Shown here one piece after another: positions 15,100 to 23,381 of a stretch of 38,132 nucleotides of DNA; position 1 is the stretch's first letter; every line of letters begins with the position of its first letter. This stretch comes from Paenibacillaceae bacterium (lineage in GTDB: Bacteria > Bacillota > Clostridia > Lachnospirales > Lachnospiraceae), in the NCBI GenBank assembly GCA_015057715.1, contig SVDS01000034.1:1-38132 (forward strand), written 5' to 3'. The translations under genes and the position numbers were made by a program. Below the pieces are notes generated by a model, which worked only from the letters and a program-made list of their open reading frames with translations, was not told the origin of the DNA and did no database searches.

Positions 15100-16740
15100 T
15101 TACTCGTTTTCAGTCACCTGTTCTTCTGTCAAAGTAAATACCTGTCTCTTACGAGCCATTTCATCACTTTCCAGATACTCGTCATAAGTAGTAATTTTAT
15201 CGATCAGCTGTCCGCCTACGATTTCCATAATGCGGTTTGCTGTTGTCTCTACGATCTGATGGTCACGGGAGGAAAAGAGGAGCACTCCCTGAAATTTCAC
15301 CAGTCCGTTGTTCAATGCTGTAATGGATTCCATATCCAGGTGGTCTGTAGGCTCGTCTAAAAGCAGTACATTGGCACCGGTTATCATCAGCTTTGAAAGC
15401 ATACAGCGGACTTTCTCACCACCGGATAAAACACGGACCTTCTTCACGCCGTCTTCTCCGGCAAACAACATACGTCCAAGGAATCCGCGGACATAAGTTG
15501 CATCCTTCTCAGGAGAGTACTGGGTCAGCCAGTCCACGATGGTATCATCGTTATCAAACTCTGCTGTGTTGTCTTTGGGGAAATAGCTCTGGGTAGTGGT
15601 AAGACCCCATTTATAATCGCCCTCATCCGGTTCCATCTCTCCGGAAAGGATCTTAAACAGAACGGTTTTTGCAAGCTCATTAGGTCCAACAAAAGCCACC
15701 TTATCTTCTCTGGTGAGTGTAAAGGAAATATGATCAAGAATCTTCACACCGTCAATGGTTTTGGTTAAATCATTCACGGTAAGAACCTCATTACCAATCT
15801 CGCGTGCCGGACGGAAGTCGATATAAGGATATTTACGGCTGGAAGGTTTAATATCATCCAGCTCGATTTTCTCTAACGCACGTTTTCTGGAAGTAGCCTG
15901 CTTGGATTTGGAAGCATTGGCTGAGAAGCGCTGAATAAAATCCTGCAGCTCCTTAATCTTTTCTTCTTTCTTTCTGTTGGCTTCCTTCATCTGCTTTACC
16001 ATAAGCTGACTTGACTCATACCAGAAATCATAGTTACCGGCATACAGCTGGATCTTGCTGTAGTCAATATCCGCGATATGGGTACAAACCTTGTTTAAGA
16101 AGTAACGGTCATGGGAAACCACGATTACCGTATTCTCAAAGTTTATCAAGAACTCTTCCAGCCAGGCAATGGCATCCAGATCCAAATGGTTGGTCGGCTC
16201 ATCTAACAGAAGAATATCAGGATTGCCAAAGAGTGCCTGTGCAAGAAGCACTTTTACCTTCTGGGCTCCGGTTAAATCCTTCATCAGTTTATAGTGTAAG
16301 TCAGTCTCAATTCCAAGACCGTTTAATAAGTTAGCTGCATCGGATTCCGCTTCCCAACCATTCATGGTAGCGAACTCTCCCTCCAGATCTGCAGCCTTAA
16401 TGCCATCTTCATCCGTGAAGTCCTCCTTCGCGTAGATCGCATCCTTTTCTTTCATGATCTCATATAATCTTACATTTCCCATGATGACTGTATCAAGAAC
16501 CTGACTCTCATCATATCTAAAATGGTCCTGTTTTAAGAAAGAAAGTCTCTGGCCAGGTGTGATTACAATATCACCGCCAGTAGGCTCCAGTTCCCCGGAA
16601 AGAATTTTTAAGAACGTGGATTTTCCGGCACCATTGGCACCGATTAAGCCATAACAGTTGCCTTCCGTAAACTTAATATTTACATCTTCAAACAATGCTT
16701 TTTTTCCAAGTCTTAATGTTACGTTATGTGCACTAATCAT
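15100..16740 (-). CDS. ABC-F family ATPase, YkpA/YbiT type
   Basis: A 546-residue twin-ABC protein without membrane segments. Domain 1 has Walker A GANGAGKST, an altered signature LTGAQKVK and Walker B LLLDEPTNHLD. Domain 2 has a degenerate P-loop, GPNELAKT, where the usual glycines before Lys are Glu-Leu-Ala, but an intact signature LSGGEKVRCML and LLLDEPTDHLD. A Lys-rich linker (about 245-300) separates the domains. The altered P-loop suggests that the second site hydrolyses slowly or not at all; I believe similar sequences occur in the YkpA branch. The start has AAAGGG 7 nt upstream. Two hairpins lie in the 197 bp upstream. Likely a ribosome-associated translation factor; resistance is not indicated. 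Confidence 0.9.
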   Translation of the reverse strand: MISAHNVTLRLGKKALFEDVNIKFTEGNCYGLIGANGAGKSTFLKILSGELEPTGGDIVITPGQRLSFLKQDHFRYDESQVLDTVIMGNVRLYEIMKEKDAIYAKEDFTDEDGIKAADLEGEFATMNGWEAESDAANLLNGLGIETDLHYKLMKDLTGAQKVKVLLAQALFGNPDILLLDEPTNHLDLDAIAWLEEFLINFENTVIVVSHDRYFLNKVCTHIADIDYSKIQLYAGNYDFWYESSQLMVKQMKEANRKKEEKIKELQDFIQRFSANASKSKQATSRKRALEKIELDDIKPSSRKYPYIDFRPAREIGNEVLTVNDLTKTIDGVKILDHISFTLTREDKVAFVGPNELAKTVLFKILSGEMEPDEGDYKWGLTTTQSYFPKDNTAEFDNDDTIVDWLTQYSPEKDATYVRGFLGRMLFAGEDGVKKVRVLSGGEKVRCMLSKLMITGANVLLLDEPTDHLDMESITALNNGLVKFQGVLLFSSRDHQIVETTANRIMEIVGGQLIDKITTYDEYLESDEMARKRQVFTLTEEQVTENE

Positions 16741-16825
16741 CTTAATTCCCTTTCTGAAATCTGGTTATATTCCATATCGTAAGCTCTGCTTCTGATTTCA
16801 GCAAAGTCGTGGCCGAAATCATCAA

Positions 16826-16851
16826 AATAGGGGTCTTTTGGCCCCTTTTCT
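16826..16851 (-). promoter_or_regulatory. Hairpin in the region ahead of the YkpA-type gene
   Basis: On the minus strand AAAGGGGCC loops over AAAA to GACCCCTATTTT, a small stem followed by a T-rich stretch. It lies about 85 bp upstream of the ABC-F start, so it could be a second terminator for the lipoprotein gene or a leader attenuator. The rest of 16741-16937 shows no gene. Confidence 0.45.
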
Positions 16852-16872
16852 GTCATCTCTCTTATTGTACAT

Positions 16873-16928
16873 GAAAATCCCGAATTTGCAAGCCTTTTAT
16901 CAAAAAAGCCCTGCCAATCCGGGATTTA
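16873..16928 (-). terminator. Hairpin after the lipoprotein gene
   Basis: On the minus strand AAATCCCGGATTGGC pairs imperfectly with GCAAATTCGGGATTT, with a smaller inner pairing around GCTTTTTTGATAAAAGGC, then TTTTC. It starts about ten bases after the lipoprotein stop codon. Confidence 0.65.
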
Positions 16929-16937
16929 CACCTGGTT

Positions 16938-17582
16938 TTACTTCGCCGCTTCCACCTTTAAGGGGAAGTTTGATTCACTGCCTGCATCATAGGTAACCGT
17001 AACATAGGTAACTTTTACCAAAGCTCCGCTTCCGTTGCTGTCATCTGTAGCATTTCCAAGTACACCGGAATCCAGTCCTTCGCAGTTATCTTTGATAAAT
17101 CCCATCTCTTTTGCTGAACCTGTATCAATGGTAAACGTGCTCATGGCCTGATCCTTTACGGTTCCAGTCACTTCTTTTACTTCCATCTTATCCTGGGCAT
17201 CAAGGACCAGAATCACCTTTGCATTGGTCGTGTCAGACCCTGATATCTCACCTTTGTAGATGATGGAAACTTTCACATCCGGTTCCAGTGCGTAGGAGGT
17301 TTCCACTACAGCATTATCCAGATGAAAAACAGTTTTCGACTCTCCATCTAAAACAGTCATGGATTCCATATTATCAGATACCTCCGTGACTTTACCGGTT
17401 AATATCTTAAATTCTGCTGTACTTCCGGGTGCCTGTGTACTTGCCGCCGGAGAAGTTTCATTTGAAGTTTCTGTCTGTGTAACGGTACCAGCTTCGTTTT
17501 GCGCCGGCTTTGACGATTTCCCGCAGGCCGATAATATAACTGCTGTACAGACTGCTAATGCGATCATTAAGGTTCTTTTCAT
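16938..17582 (-). CDS. Lipoprotein of unknown function
   Basis: A 214-residue protein with a lipoprotein signal peptide: basic MKRT, hydrophobic stretch and lipobox LSAC with Cys at 20, followed by a Ser/Thr/Gln/Glu-rich spacer to about residue 55. The remainder, rich in Val, Thr and Asp, looks like beta-strand repeats (ILTGKVTEVSDNMESMTVLD, then EVTGTVKDQAMSTFTIDTGS), suggesting two related OB-like or beta-barrel halves. It would be anchored to the outer face of the membrane. I do not recognise the family. The start has GAGG 7 nt upstream. It stands alone, with a hairpin at 16873-16928. Binding of a ligand or metal is possible but not shown. Confidence 0.8.
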   Translation of the reverse strand: MKRTLMIALAVCTAVILSACGKSSKPAQNEAGTVTQTETSNETSPAASTQAPGSTAEFKILTGKVTEVSDNMESMTVLDGESKTVFHLDNAVVETSYALEPDVKVSIIYKGEISGSDTTNAKVILVLDAQDKMEVKEVTGTVKDQAMSTFTIDTGSAKEMGFIKDNCEGLDSGVLGNATDDSNGSGALVKVTYVTVTYDAGSESNFPLKVEAAK

Positions 17583-17700
17583 AAAGCATCCTCTTTTCTA
17601 TGTTTGCCATTTCCTGGTATATCGCATTTAGTATATCATCCGTTTGTGAAAAGTTTTTATCTTTTTTCTTAAGTTATTTATAACAGGTACATATATATTT

Positions 17701-18744
17701 TTATTTTAACGCATTTAATTGACTGGCCAAACTGTATGGAATGATCTGATTTGGTACTGTTTCTCTATACGCTTTTTCCATATGCATATAATCAATAATT
17801 TCTTTTGTATTATAATATTTAAAAGTTGTAGCAACCAATTGAAGAACGCTTAATTCTTCTAAAGAAAATTCAGATATCTTTACTTCTTTATCTGGCTGGA
17901 TTCTATAACAAATATCATCTCGTATCATCTCATCTACAACTTTTACAGTAGGCAATGAAATTATTTCATCATGACCTATTGGAAGTGCTCCAAGAGGCAT
18001 GTGTTTGTATACCAATCCTGTCATAGACTTACCACATCTTCTAAAAAAAACAGAATCTGTATACCAAAGAAGTTTCATTAACTTTACTTTATAAAGGTTT
18101 TCAATAAATTGGGCATAATACCCCATAACATTTGCCACCTTTTCAATGCTTAACAGTTTATAACCATTTATATCATTTTCTTCATAATAATTTACATAGA
18201 GGCTGTTTATTTCCTGTATCTTAAGATAAAGATTCCCCACCGCTTCAACTTTATTTATAATGCTTTTGCGAATGCGTTCATACTTTTCCAAACTGAATCT
18301 ATCCTTATGCTTATTTATACACTCTAAAGCAAACATGGGGTTTTTCAAAACCAGCCTCATGATATTATCATAAGTCTCGTCCTGGATAGTCTTTGTTTCA
18401 TACCTTGTAATAGTAACATCGCCCCACCCCAATAGCGCAGAAAAATCAACTTGAGTTAAATTATAATAATTTCTTATATCAACTATTTCTTTTGATGTCA
18501 ATAATCCCTTTTCCTGTCGATAAGCATCTCTTGCCCTTAACAAATTTTCATCCATCAATCCAGCTGGGACAAATTCGTTTTCTTCTTCATCACAATTAGG
18601 GCATAAGAAATAAATCTCTTCATAGTTGACAACTTCGTCTTTAACAATTGATTGCGTTATCCTTTTTCTTTGCTCTAATTTATGAACTTTATCGCATATA
18701 GGACAATCCATTTCAACTATACTAATTAAAAAATCATTATTCAT
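17701..18744 (-). CDS. Antitoxin with YgiT-type zinc finger, HTH and Panacea (SocA-like) domain
   Basis: A 347-residue protein with three parts. Residues 14-51 hold two CxxC pairs (CPIC at 14-17, CPNC at 48-51), as in the zinc finger of MqsA. Residues about 82-125 form an Xre-type helix-turn-helix (LTSKEIVDIRNYYNLTQ, then LLGWGDVTITRYE), again as in MqsA. Residues about 205-345 match the Panacea/SocA (DUF4065) domain (KLMKLLWYTDSVFF, then GKSMTGLVYKHMPLGALP), known to neutralise many unrelated toxins. It should bind its own promoter through the HTH and the toxin through the C-terminus. The start at 18744 is chosen because GAGGAG is 9 nt upstream; a TTG at 18768 overlaps that site. It follows the toxin gene by 25 bp. 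The same toxin-first order is seen in mqsRA. Confidence 0.85.
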   Translation of the reverse strand: MNNDFLISIVEMDCPICDKVHKLEQRKRITQSIVKDEVVNYEEIYFLCPNCDEEENEFVPAGLMDENLLRARDAYRQEKGLLTSKEIVDIRNYYNLTQVDFSALLGWGDVTITRYETKTIQDETYDNIMRLVLKNPMFALECINKHKDRFSLEKYERIRKSIINKVEAVGNLYLKIQEINSLYVNYYEENDINGYKLLSIEKVANVMGYYAQFIENLYKVKLMKLLWYTDSVFFRRCGKSMTGLVYKHMPLGALPIGHDEIISLPTVKVVDEMIRDDICYRIQPDKEVKISEFSLEELSVLQLVATTFKYYNTKEIIDYMHMEKAYRETVPNQIIPYSLASQLNALK

Positions 18745-18769
18745 AGCGGGCTTCTCCTCTCTTATCAAT

Positions 18770-19183
18770 TTACATATACGGCCTTACAATTGGTAATGGG
18801 AATCTTGCAAAATGAAAAGAAACACAAAATACTTTACAATTCTTTTTATCACGAATTTTAGCCTTAATATATACTTCCCGACTTTTTATTACCCTACCAA
18901 ATGCAAAAAAAGGTGGAAGCGTATCATCCTTATCATCAATAAATGTTTCCATATATTCAGTAAGATTCAAGGTTAAAAGTTGATTCGTAATATCATATCT
19001 ATCAAATTCCAGCTCTTGGATTGTATTAAATGTTGTATATGGATCAGTTGGTAACTCGGTCTTCTTTTTTAATAATATATCTAAATCCTTTGATATATCA
19101 AAACCAGGATCAGTCAGTACTTCCTTTAGATTTTTTAGAAATAAAATCACTTCTTCTTTTTGCGAAATTATCTTTTGACTCAC
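18770..19183 (-). CDS. Putative MqsR-like toxin of a type II toxin-antitoxin pair
   Basis: A 137-residue protein, first gene of the pair. After a basic N-terminal part, residues about 50-130 follow the pattern of MqsR, a RelE-fold mRNA interferase: LEFDRYDI, a helix LLTLNLTEYMETF, then strands with VYIKAKI and KVFCVSFHFA, comparable to VYLKITV and LIVSFKEK as I recall for E. coli MqsR (Tyr81 region). Identity is low, and K56 of E. coli MqsR is not clearly matched. Calling it a toxin rests mostly on its place before a MqsA-like Panacea antitoxin. Start is GTG, with AAGGGGGTGA about 7 nt upstream. AT content is higher than in the neighbouring genes, as is common for transferred modules. Expected to act on mRNA in the cytoplasm. 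Confidence 0.6.
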   Translation of the reverse strand: MSQKIISQKEEVILFLKNLKEVLTDPGFDISKDLDILLKKKTELPTDPYTTFNTIQELEFDRYDITNQLLTLNLTEYMETFIDDKDDTLPPFFAFGRVIKSREVYIKAKIRDKKNCKVFCVSFHFARFPLPIVRPYM

Positions 19184-19203
19184 AACTTCACCCCCTTAAT
19201 CTT

Positions 19204-19253
19204 ATTATATTCTATCAATTGATAGTATGTCAATAAAATATTATCTTTAGATA
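19204..19253 (-). promoter_or_regulatory. Toxin-antitoxin promoter with two operator-like palindromes
   Basis: On the minus strand TTGACA (19228-19233), an 18-bp spacer and TATAAT (19204-19209): both hexamers are perfect. The spacer is nearly filled by the perfect palindrome CTATCAATTGATAG (19212-19225). A second palindrome, TATCTTTAGATA, lies upstream at 19242-19253. Both fit TATC-N4-GATA, with centres 29 bp apart. Binding of the HTH antitoxin there would block RNA polymerase, giving the autorepression usual for such pairs. Confidence 0.75.
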
Positions 19254-19297
19254 TTTATTGCATTAGTCAGCTAATTCCCTATATAACTATAATCAAC

Positions 19298-19341
19298 AAT
19301 ACCCCAAAAACACACTTTAACGATGTGCTTCCAGGGTATTA
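19298..19341 (-). terminator. Hairpin after the amino-acid ABC ATPase gene
   Basis: On the minus strand AATACCC pairs with GGGTATT, and inside it AAGCACA pairs with TGTGTTT. The bases that follow are A/T-rich but have no long T run, so termination strength is uncertain. It lies between the transporter operon and the toxin-antitoxin promoter. Confidence 0.55.
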
Positions 19342-19365
19342 TAAAAAACATATTAGATTATATTC

Positions 19366-20130
19366 CTACAAAATATCTCCATACCGCCCAAGAAAGCTCT
19401 GTGTCCTGACATTGTTGGACGCAAACACTTCCTCTGGAGTCCCTTCCTCAACAATAACACCCTCTGCCATAAAAATTACCCTGTCAGAGATATCTCTGGC
19501 AAATGCCATCTCATGGGTGACAATTACCATGGCAATATGCAGATCGGCAAGGGATTTAATAACCTTAAGCACTTCACCGGTCAGCTCCGGATCCAGTGCA
19601 GAGGTAGGCTCATCGAAAAAGAGAATCTTTGGGTTCAGAGCCAGTGCTCTGGCAATTGCCACCCTCTGGCACTGCCCACCAGAGAGCTGGCAGGGATAGG
19701 CCTCTGCTTTATCAGCAAGCCCCATTTTCTGAAGAAGCTCCGCAGCCTCTTTTATGGCATCCTCTTTGCTCCGTTTCTGAACATGAATTGGTGCATCAAT
19801 GATATTATTTAATACGGTCATATGAGGAAATAAATTAAAATTCTGAAAAACAAGACCATAATTCTTCTGGATCTCTTTCAGCTTTTCCTTCTTTGCATAG
19901 ACAGTCGTTCCGTCGCTTCCGTTCCACGCCGCCTTTTCTCCCAGGTAAAACAGTTCTCCTTTATCCATCTGTTCCAGCATTGTGGCACATCGAAGGAGTG
20001 TGGACTTTCCGGAACCGGAAGGCCCGATGACAGAAAGAATCTCCCCTTCTTTTACAGACAGAGAAATGTCCCGAAGGACGTTCTGTTCATTAAATGATTT
20101 TTCCACATGGTTCATTTCCAGTACGTGCAT
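19366..20130 (-). CDS. Polar amino acid ABC transporter, ATP-binding protein
   Basis: A 254-residue ABC ATPase of the GlnQ/ArtP/HisP type. Walker [11 protein letters not shown]-loop [18 protein letters not shown], signature [16 protein letters not shown], Walker [16 protein letters not shown] and switch His in [13 protein letters not shown] are all present. [10 protein letters not shown] is characteristic of polar amino acid importers. Start has GGAGG at 7 nt; it begins 11 bp after the permease stop, so the three genes form one operon (binding protein, permease, ATPase). Two copies would bind the inner face of the permease dimer. Confidence 0.93.
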   Translation of the reverse strand: MHVLEMNHVEKSFNEQNVLRDISLSVKEGEILSVIGPSGSGKSTLLRCATMLEQMDKGELFYLGEKAAWNGSDGTTVYAKKEKLKEIQKNYGLVFQNFNLFPHMTVLNNIIDAPIHVQKRSKEDAIKEAAELLQKMGLADKAEAYPCQLSGGQCQRVAIARALALNPKILFFDEPTSALDPELTGEVLKVIKSLADLHIAMVIVTHEMAFARDISDRVIFMAEGVIVEEGTPEEVFASNNVRTQSFLGRYGDIL

Positions 20131-20141
20131 TTCGATTCCTC

Positions 20142-20792
20142 CTATTGGTAATAATTCATCCGTTTTTCTATGTATTCCATCAGCATAGCCACTACCAGAT
20201 TAAATACATAATAGAAAAGACCTGCTGCCACAAAGGGGATCAGACTTGTCTGTGAGGATGCCAGCGCCTTGGCTACGGCAAACATCTCCAGCACGCTGAT
20301 GGTAAACGCAAGGGAGGTATCCTTTACCAAAGTTATTACCTCGTTGGTGACTGACGGAAGAATCCGTTTTACTACCTGGGGAAATATGATTCTAAAAAAG
20401 GTCTGGTTCTTTGAGTATCCCAGAAGCTTTGCCGCCTCATACTGTCCGGCAGGCATGGATTGAATGCCGCTTCTGTAGATTTCAGCAAAGTAAGCCGCAT
20501 AGTTAATCACGAAACCGATAAATGCAGCCCAAAGGCGGTATCCGTTCCCCACCTTTACTCCAAAAAGGTAATAAGGGCCGAAATACACCACCATAAGCTG
20601 AAGCATCAGAGGGGTTCCTCTCATGACTGAAATATAGAATTTAACAATGGCCTCTATGACCCGGTTTTTTGACATCCTCCCAAAGGAGACCAGAAGTCCC
20701 AGAGGAAGAGAAAAGATGAGTGTTACCAGAAAGATCTGGATGCTGACCCACATTCCTCCTGCCAGTTGTGTAAGTATCTTTGTAAAAGCCAT
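20142..20792 (-). CDS. Polar amino acid ABC transporter, permease
   Basis: A 216-residue membrane protein of the HisM/GlnP family, with about five helices. The family signature appears: [21 protein letters not shown] at the start, [14 protein letters not shown] in the first conserved region, and the EAA loop [20 protein letters not shown], which docks the ATPase. A single permease gene implies a homodimer. Start has GGAGG 7-8 nt upstream. It lies 23 bp after the binding-protein gene. The substrate cannot be assigned; polar amino acid or cystine are the usual ones. Confidence 0.93.
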   Translation of the reverse strand: MAFTKILTQLAGGMWVSIQIFLVTLIFSLPLGLLVSFGRMSKNRVIEAIVKFYISVMRGTPLMLQLMVVYFGPYYLFGVKVGNGYRLWAAFIGFVINYAAYFAEIYRSGIQSMPAGQYEAAKLLGYSKNQTFFRIIFPQVVKRILPSVTNEVITLVKDTSLAFTISVLEMFAVAKALASSQTSLIPFVAAGLFYYVFNLVVAMLMEYIEKRMNYYQ

Positions 20793-20815
20793 GATTGCCC
20801 CTCCGTCAGTATCAA

Positions 20816-21676
20816 TTATTTTCCTATTGTTGTTACATCCTTACCGAACCATTTTTCAGAAACGGTCTTTAAGGTTCCGTCTGCTGCCATTGCCTCCAGC
20901 TGCTCCTGCACCTTGTCTCTCAATGCATCATTTCCCTTTTTAAAGCCAACTCCGTACTCCTCTGCTGCAAGTGCTTCATCAAGAATCACGAAATCTGACT
21001 TTCTCTGCTGAATCTGATAAGCAGCTACAATCTCATCCATAGCCACGCAGTTAACTGCTCCCATCTCCAGATCCATAAATGCAGTATTATAATCTGGTGT
21101 GGTCTGAAGTGTCTTAAATGTTTTGGCTAATGTATCATTATCCTTTAATGCAGCTTCTGCAGAAGAGTCAGCCTGTACCTCCACTACTTTTCCGGAAAGA
21201 TCCGCAAGTGTCTTGATTCCGGAGTCCTTTGCCACAACAAAGACCTGTCTGTTTGCCATATAAGGCTTTGACCATGTATAACCGTCTTCTCTTCCAGTAA
21301 TGGTAAATCCATTCCAGATACAGTCAATGTTGCCGCTTTCCAGTTCCATATCCTTTGCGTCCCAGGCGATTGGCTGAGCTACAAACTTTTTACCCAGGCG
21401 GTCTGCCACTTCTTTTGCAAGATCTAAATCAAATCCTGTATACTCTCCATTATCTCCCACAAATCCCATGGGAGGAAAATCCTGATCAAATCCCACTGTA
21501 AACGTATCTTTTTCAGAAGTTGCCGAAGATGTTTCCTGGGCTTTTGTTGTATCTGCAGATGAAGACTCTGCCTTTGTTGTCTCTGCCGCCGCAGGTGCTT
21601 CTTTCTTTCCTGCACAGCCGCTTAATAACGCTGCTGTTCCTAATATTGCTGCTGCCAGAATCACTATTTTTTTCAT
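20816..21676 (-). CDS. Polar amino acid ABC transporter, substrate-binding lipoprotein
   Basis: A 286-residue family 3 solute-binding protein. The signal ends in the lipobox LSGC, followed by an Ala/Glu/Thr/Ser-rich linker to about 60. The binding domain begins FTVGFDQDFPPMGFVGDNGE and has GFDLDLAKEVADRLGKK, IDCIWNGFTIT and the hinge VVEVQADSSAEAAL, all typical. The ligand contact residues cannot be resolved to one amino acid. The start at 21676 is used since GAGGAGG lies 9 nt upstream; a longer frame to 21703 has no site. It leads the transporter operon and sits behind a promoter carrying an 18-bp dyad. Confidence 0.93.
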   Translation of the reverse strand: MKKIVILAAAILGTAALLSGCAGKKEAPAAAETTKAESSSADTTKAQETSSATSEKDTFTVGFDQDFPPMGFVGDNGEYTGFDLDLAKEVADRLGKKFVAQPIAWDAKDMELESGNIDCIWNGFTITGREDGYTWSKPYMANRQVFVVAKDSGIKTLADLSGKVVEVQADSSAEAALKDNDTLAKTFKTLQTTPDYNTAFMDLEMGAVNCVAMDEIVAAYQIQQRKSDFVILDEALAAEEYGVGFKKGNDALRDKVQEQLEAMAADGTLKTVSEKWFGKDVTTIGK

Positions 21677-21703
21677 AACATAAATCCTCCTCTTAATTTT
21701 CAT

Positions 21704-21740
21704 GTGTTACCATGGTAGCACAGTAAAGTTTTTCTGTAAA
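21704..21740 (-). promoter_or_regulatory. Transporter promoter with an 18-bp operator-like dyad
   Basis: On the minus strand TTTACA (21735-21740), a 17-bp spacer and TACCAT (21712-21717). The -10 box lies inside a near-perfect palindrome, GTGTTACCATGGTAGCAC (21704-21721), with only one mismatched pair. This is a classic position for a repressor operator. The repressor is not known. Confidence 0.65.
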
Positions 21741-21763
21741 GAAGAAATTTATGTATAATAGTT

Positions 21764-23353
21764 CTAAAACCAGATAAAAGAAATGATTATAATCAGTATT
21801 ACAAGGGCTGCGCCCCCACCAAGGAAAAACGCGGGACTTTTATTCCCATCGCTTTCCTCCCTGGAAGTTTCCGGCTCCGCCAGCATCCCCCAGGGACTCA
21901 GCACCAGAACTCCCTGAGGGATATCCGAAGAATGTCCGTTGTTTAAAAATTCCGTAAATCCGTTCCAATCCCGTTCTATCTGTTTCCTGCCTTCCTTAAA
22001 ATCCTCTGAAGGTTCATTCTTACCTTTTGTAAAAAAGGGTTCCGGCTCTCTCTTAATTTCCGAAACTTCTTTTTTCTTTAGAAACTGCTGATAGGCGTAG
22101 CGAATTCCTTTATTGGCCGTCTCATTTACATCTGCCTTGTTCTGGTAAAGATTCATCATGTAATAAAAGATCCGGTATACATCCTTTGCTTCAAATACCG
22201 GTTTTCTCCCAACGGAATATTTTAGAGAGGACTGGTTCACCATCTCCTGAATTAATTCATCGGTCATCCGATCACAGGCTTCTCTTAAATCCATGGCGAT
22301 CCCTTTTTCCGCTCCCAGACCTGATACAAAGATTTGTGTTTTTATTGACATAAGAGCGGCTAAAAATCCCAAGAGCTCTTCGCTTTTACCTGACAGTGCT
22401 GATACTTGGAATAAATTTCCTTCCCGGTTCATGTAAGATGCAAACCGCTGTGCAGCCTCCAGATCGCCTATTTCATATACCCTTCCCGTTTTCAGGGGGG
22501 AAATGGTTAAACTGGCTCCCTGGGCTTTTCCAGCAATTTTCTTGAAGGGCCCGCCTTTTTCCAGAATGGTCAAAGAAGTCTCATCCATCAGATTCCTGGC
22601 ATACCCGGGATTATTTTTAATGGTTCCTGAGGCTGTTGGCTGGTAAATAATTCCCATACCGGTTTCACTATCTCCTGTGGAAACCGGGATCCTGATTCCG
22701 CCTTCATTAGAAGCACTTACCTGCTTTCCCTCCATGCCGCTGCGTCCGAATATCTGATTCAGCTCTGCCTCCGTAAAATTTTTCCCCATAACACTTCGGC
22801 AGATAGCTGCCCTCAATGCATTAAGACTTATGGCAGATCCGTAATTACTTAACAGAAGCTCCAGATCTCCAAGCCGGGACATCAGAAGCTTTTGCAGCAT
22901 CACAGACAATTCCTGATTGAGCTGCCCTGCTTCCTGGCCCTCTTGTGTTCCATGGGTGATAACTGCCAAAAGAAGTTCCTCGTATATTCTTGCCAGCTCT
23001 TTTAATTCCTCCGAAAGTGGAAGGGTTTCAGATGGAGTCCAGCCTGTTATCTCATGAAAGGCCTCCCTCCATTCTTCCTCATCCCAAATCTCAGGAGAAT
23101 CACTAACTGAAGCAGTATCTCTGACAGACCTGGATTTTTCAGTTTTTTCAGATTCCGCTTTTGCCTCTTCCTTCATAGACTGAGTCTGAGCAGCCACCTG
23201 ATTAAGCACAATTTCTCCTGCAATTAATTTCTCGTTTGCTTTTAATGCTTCAACAGACAGATACAAGTCTGCTTTACCACTTACTTTACCCTCAGCTATC
23301 CCCTCTGTTTTTAATTCCCCCGGGACAACAGAGTCCTGTGCCCTGATTTCCAT
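21764..23353 (-). CDS. Unknown tail-anchored protein
   Basis: A 529-residue protein that I do not recognise. No N-terminal signal peptide is seen. An acidic Ser/Glu/Lys stretch (about 60-95) is followed by mostly helical segments (about 95-200 and 330-440), a Lys/Glu-rich linker (about 440-480) and, at the very C-terminus, one strongly hydrophobic helix (SPAFFLGGGAALVILIIIIS) with almost no residues after it. This is tail-anchor topology: the bulk in the cytoplasm, the end in the membrane. The start is weakly defined (GGATAAG just upstream). It follows pyrC by 28 bp and is probably the last gene of that operon. A role with dihydroorotase cannot be inferred from position alone. Confidence 0.7.
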   Translation of the reverse strand: MEIRAQDSVVPGELKTEGIAEGKVSGKADLYLSVEALKANEKLIAGEIVLNQVAAQTQSMKEEAKAESEKTEKSRSVRDTASVSDSPEIWDEEEWREAFHEITGWTPSETLPLSEELKELARIYEELLLAVITHGTQEGQEAGQLNQELSVMLQKLLMSRLGDLELLLSNYGSAISLNALRAAICRSVMGKNFTEAELNQIFGRSGMEGKQVSASNEGGIRIPVSTGDSETGMGIIYQPTASGTIKNNPGYARNLMDETSLTILEKGGPFKKIAGKAQGASLTISPLKTGRVYEIGDLEAAQRFASYMNREGNLFQVSALSGKSEELLGFLAALMSIKTQIFVSGLGAEKGIAMDLREACDRMTDELIQEMVNQSSLKYSVGRKPVFEAKDVYRIFYYMMNLYQNKADVNETANKGIRYAYQQFLKKKEVSEIKREPEPFFTKGKNEPSEDFKEGRKQIERDWNGFTEFLNNGHSSDIPQGVLVLSPWGMLAEPETSREESDGNKSPAFFLGGGAALVILIIIISFIWF

Positions 23354-23381
23354 CTCTTATCCTTTTCTCATGTTTATCCGA

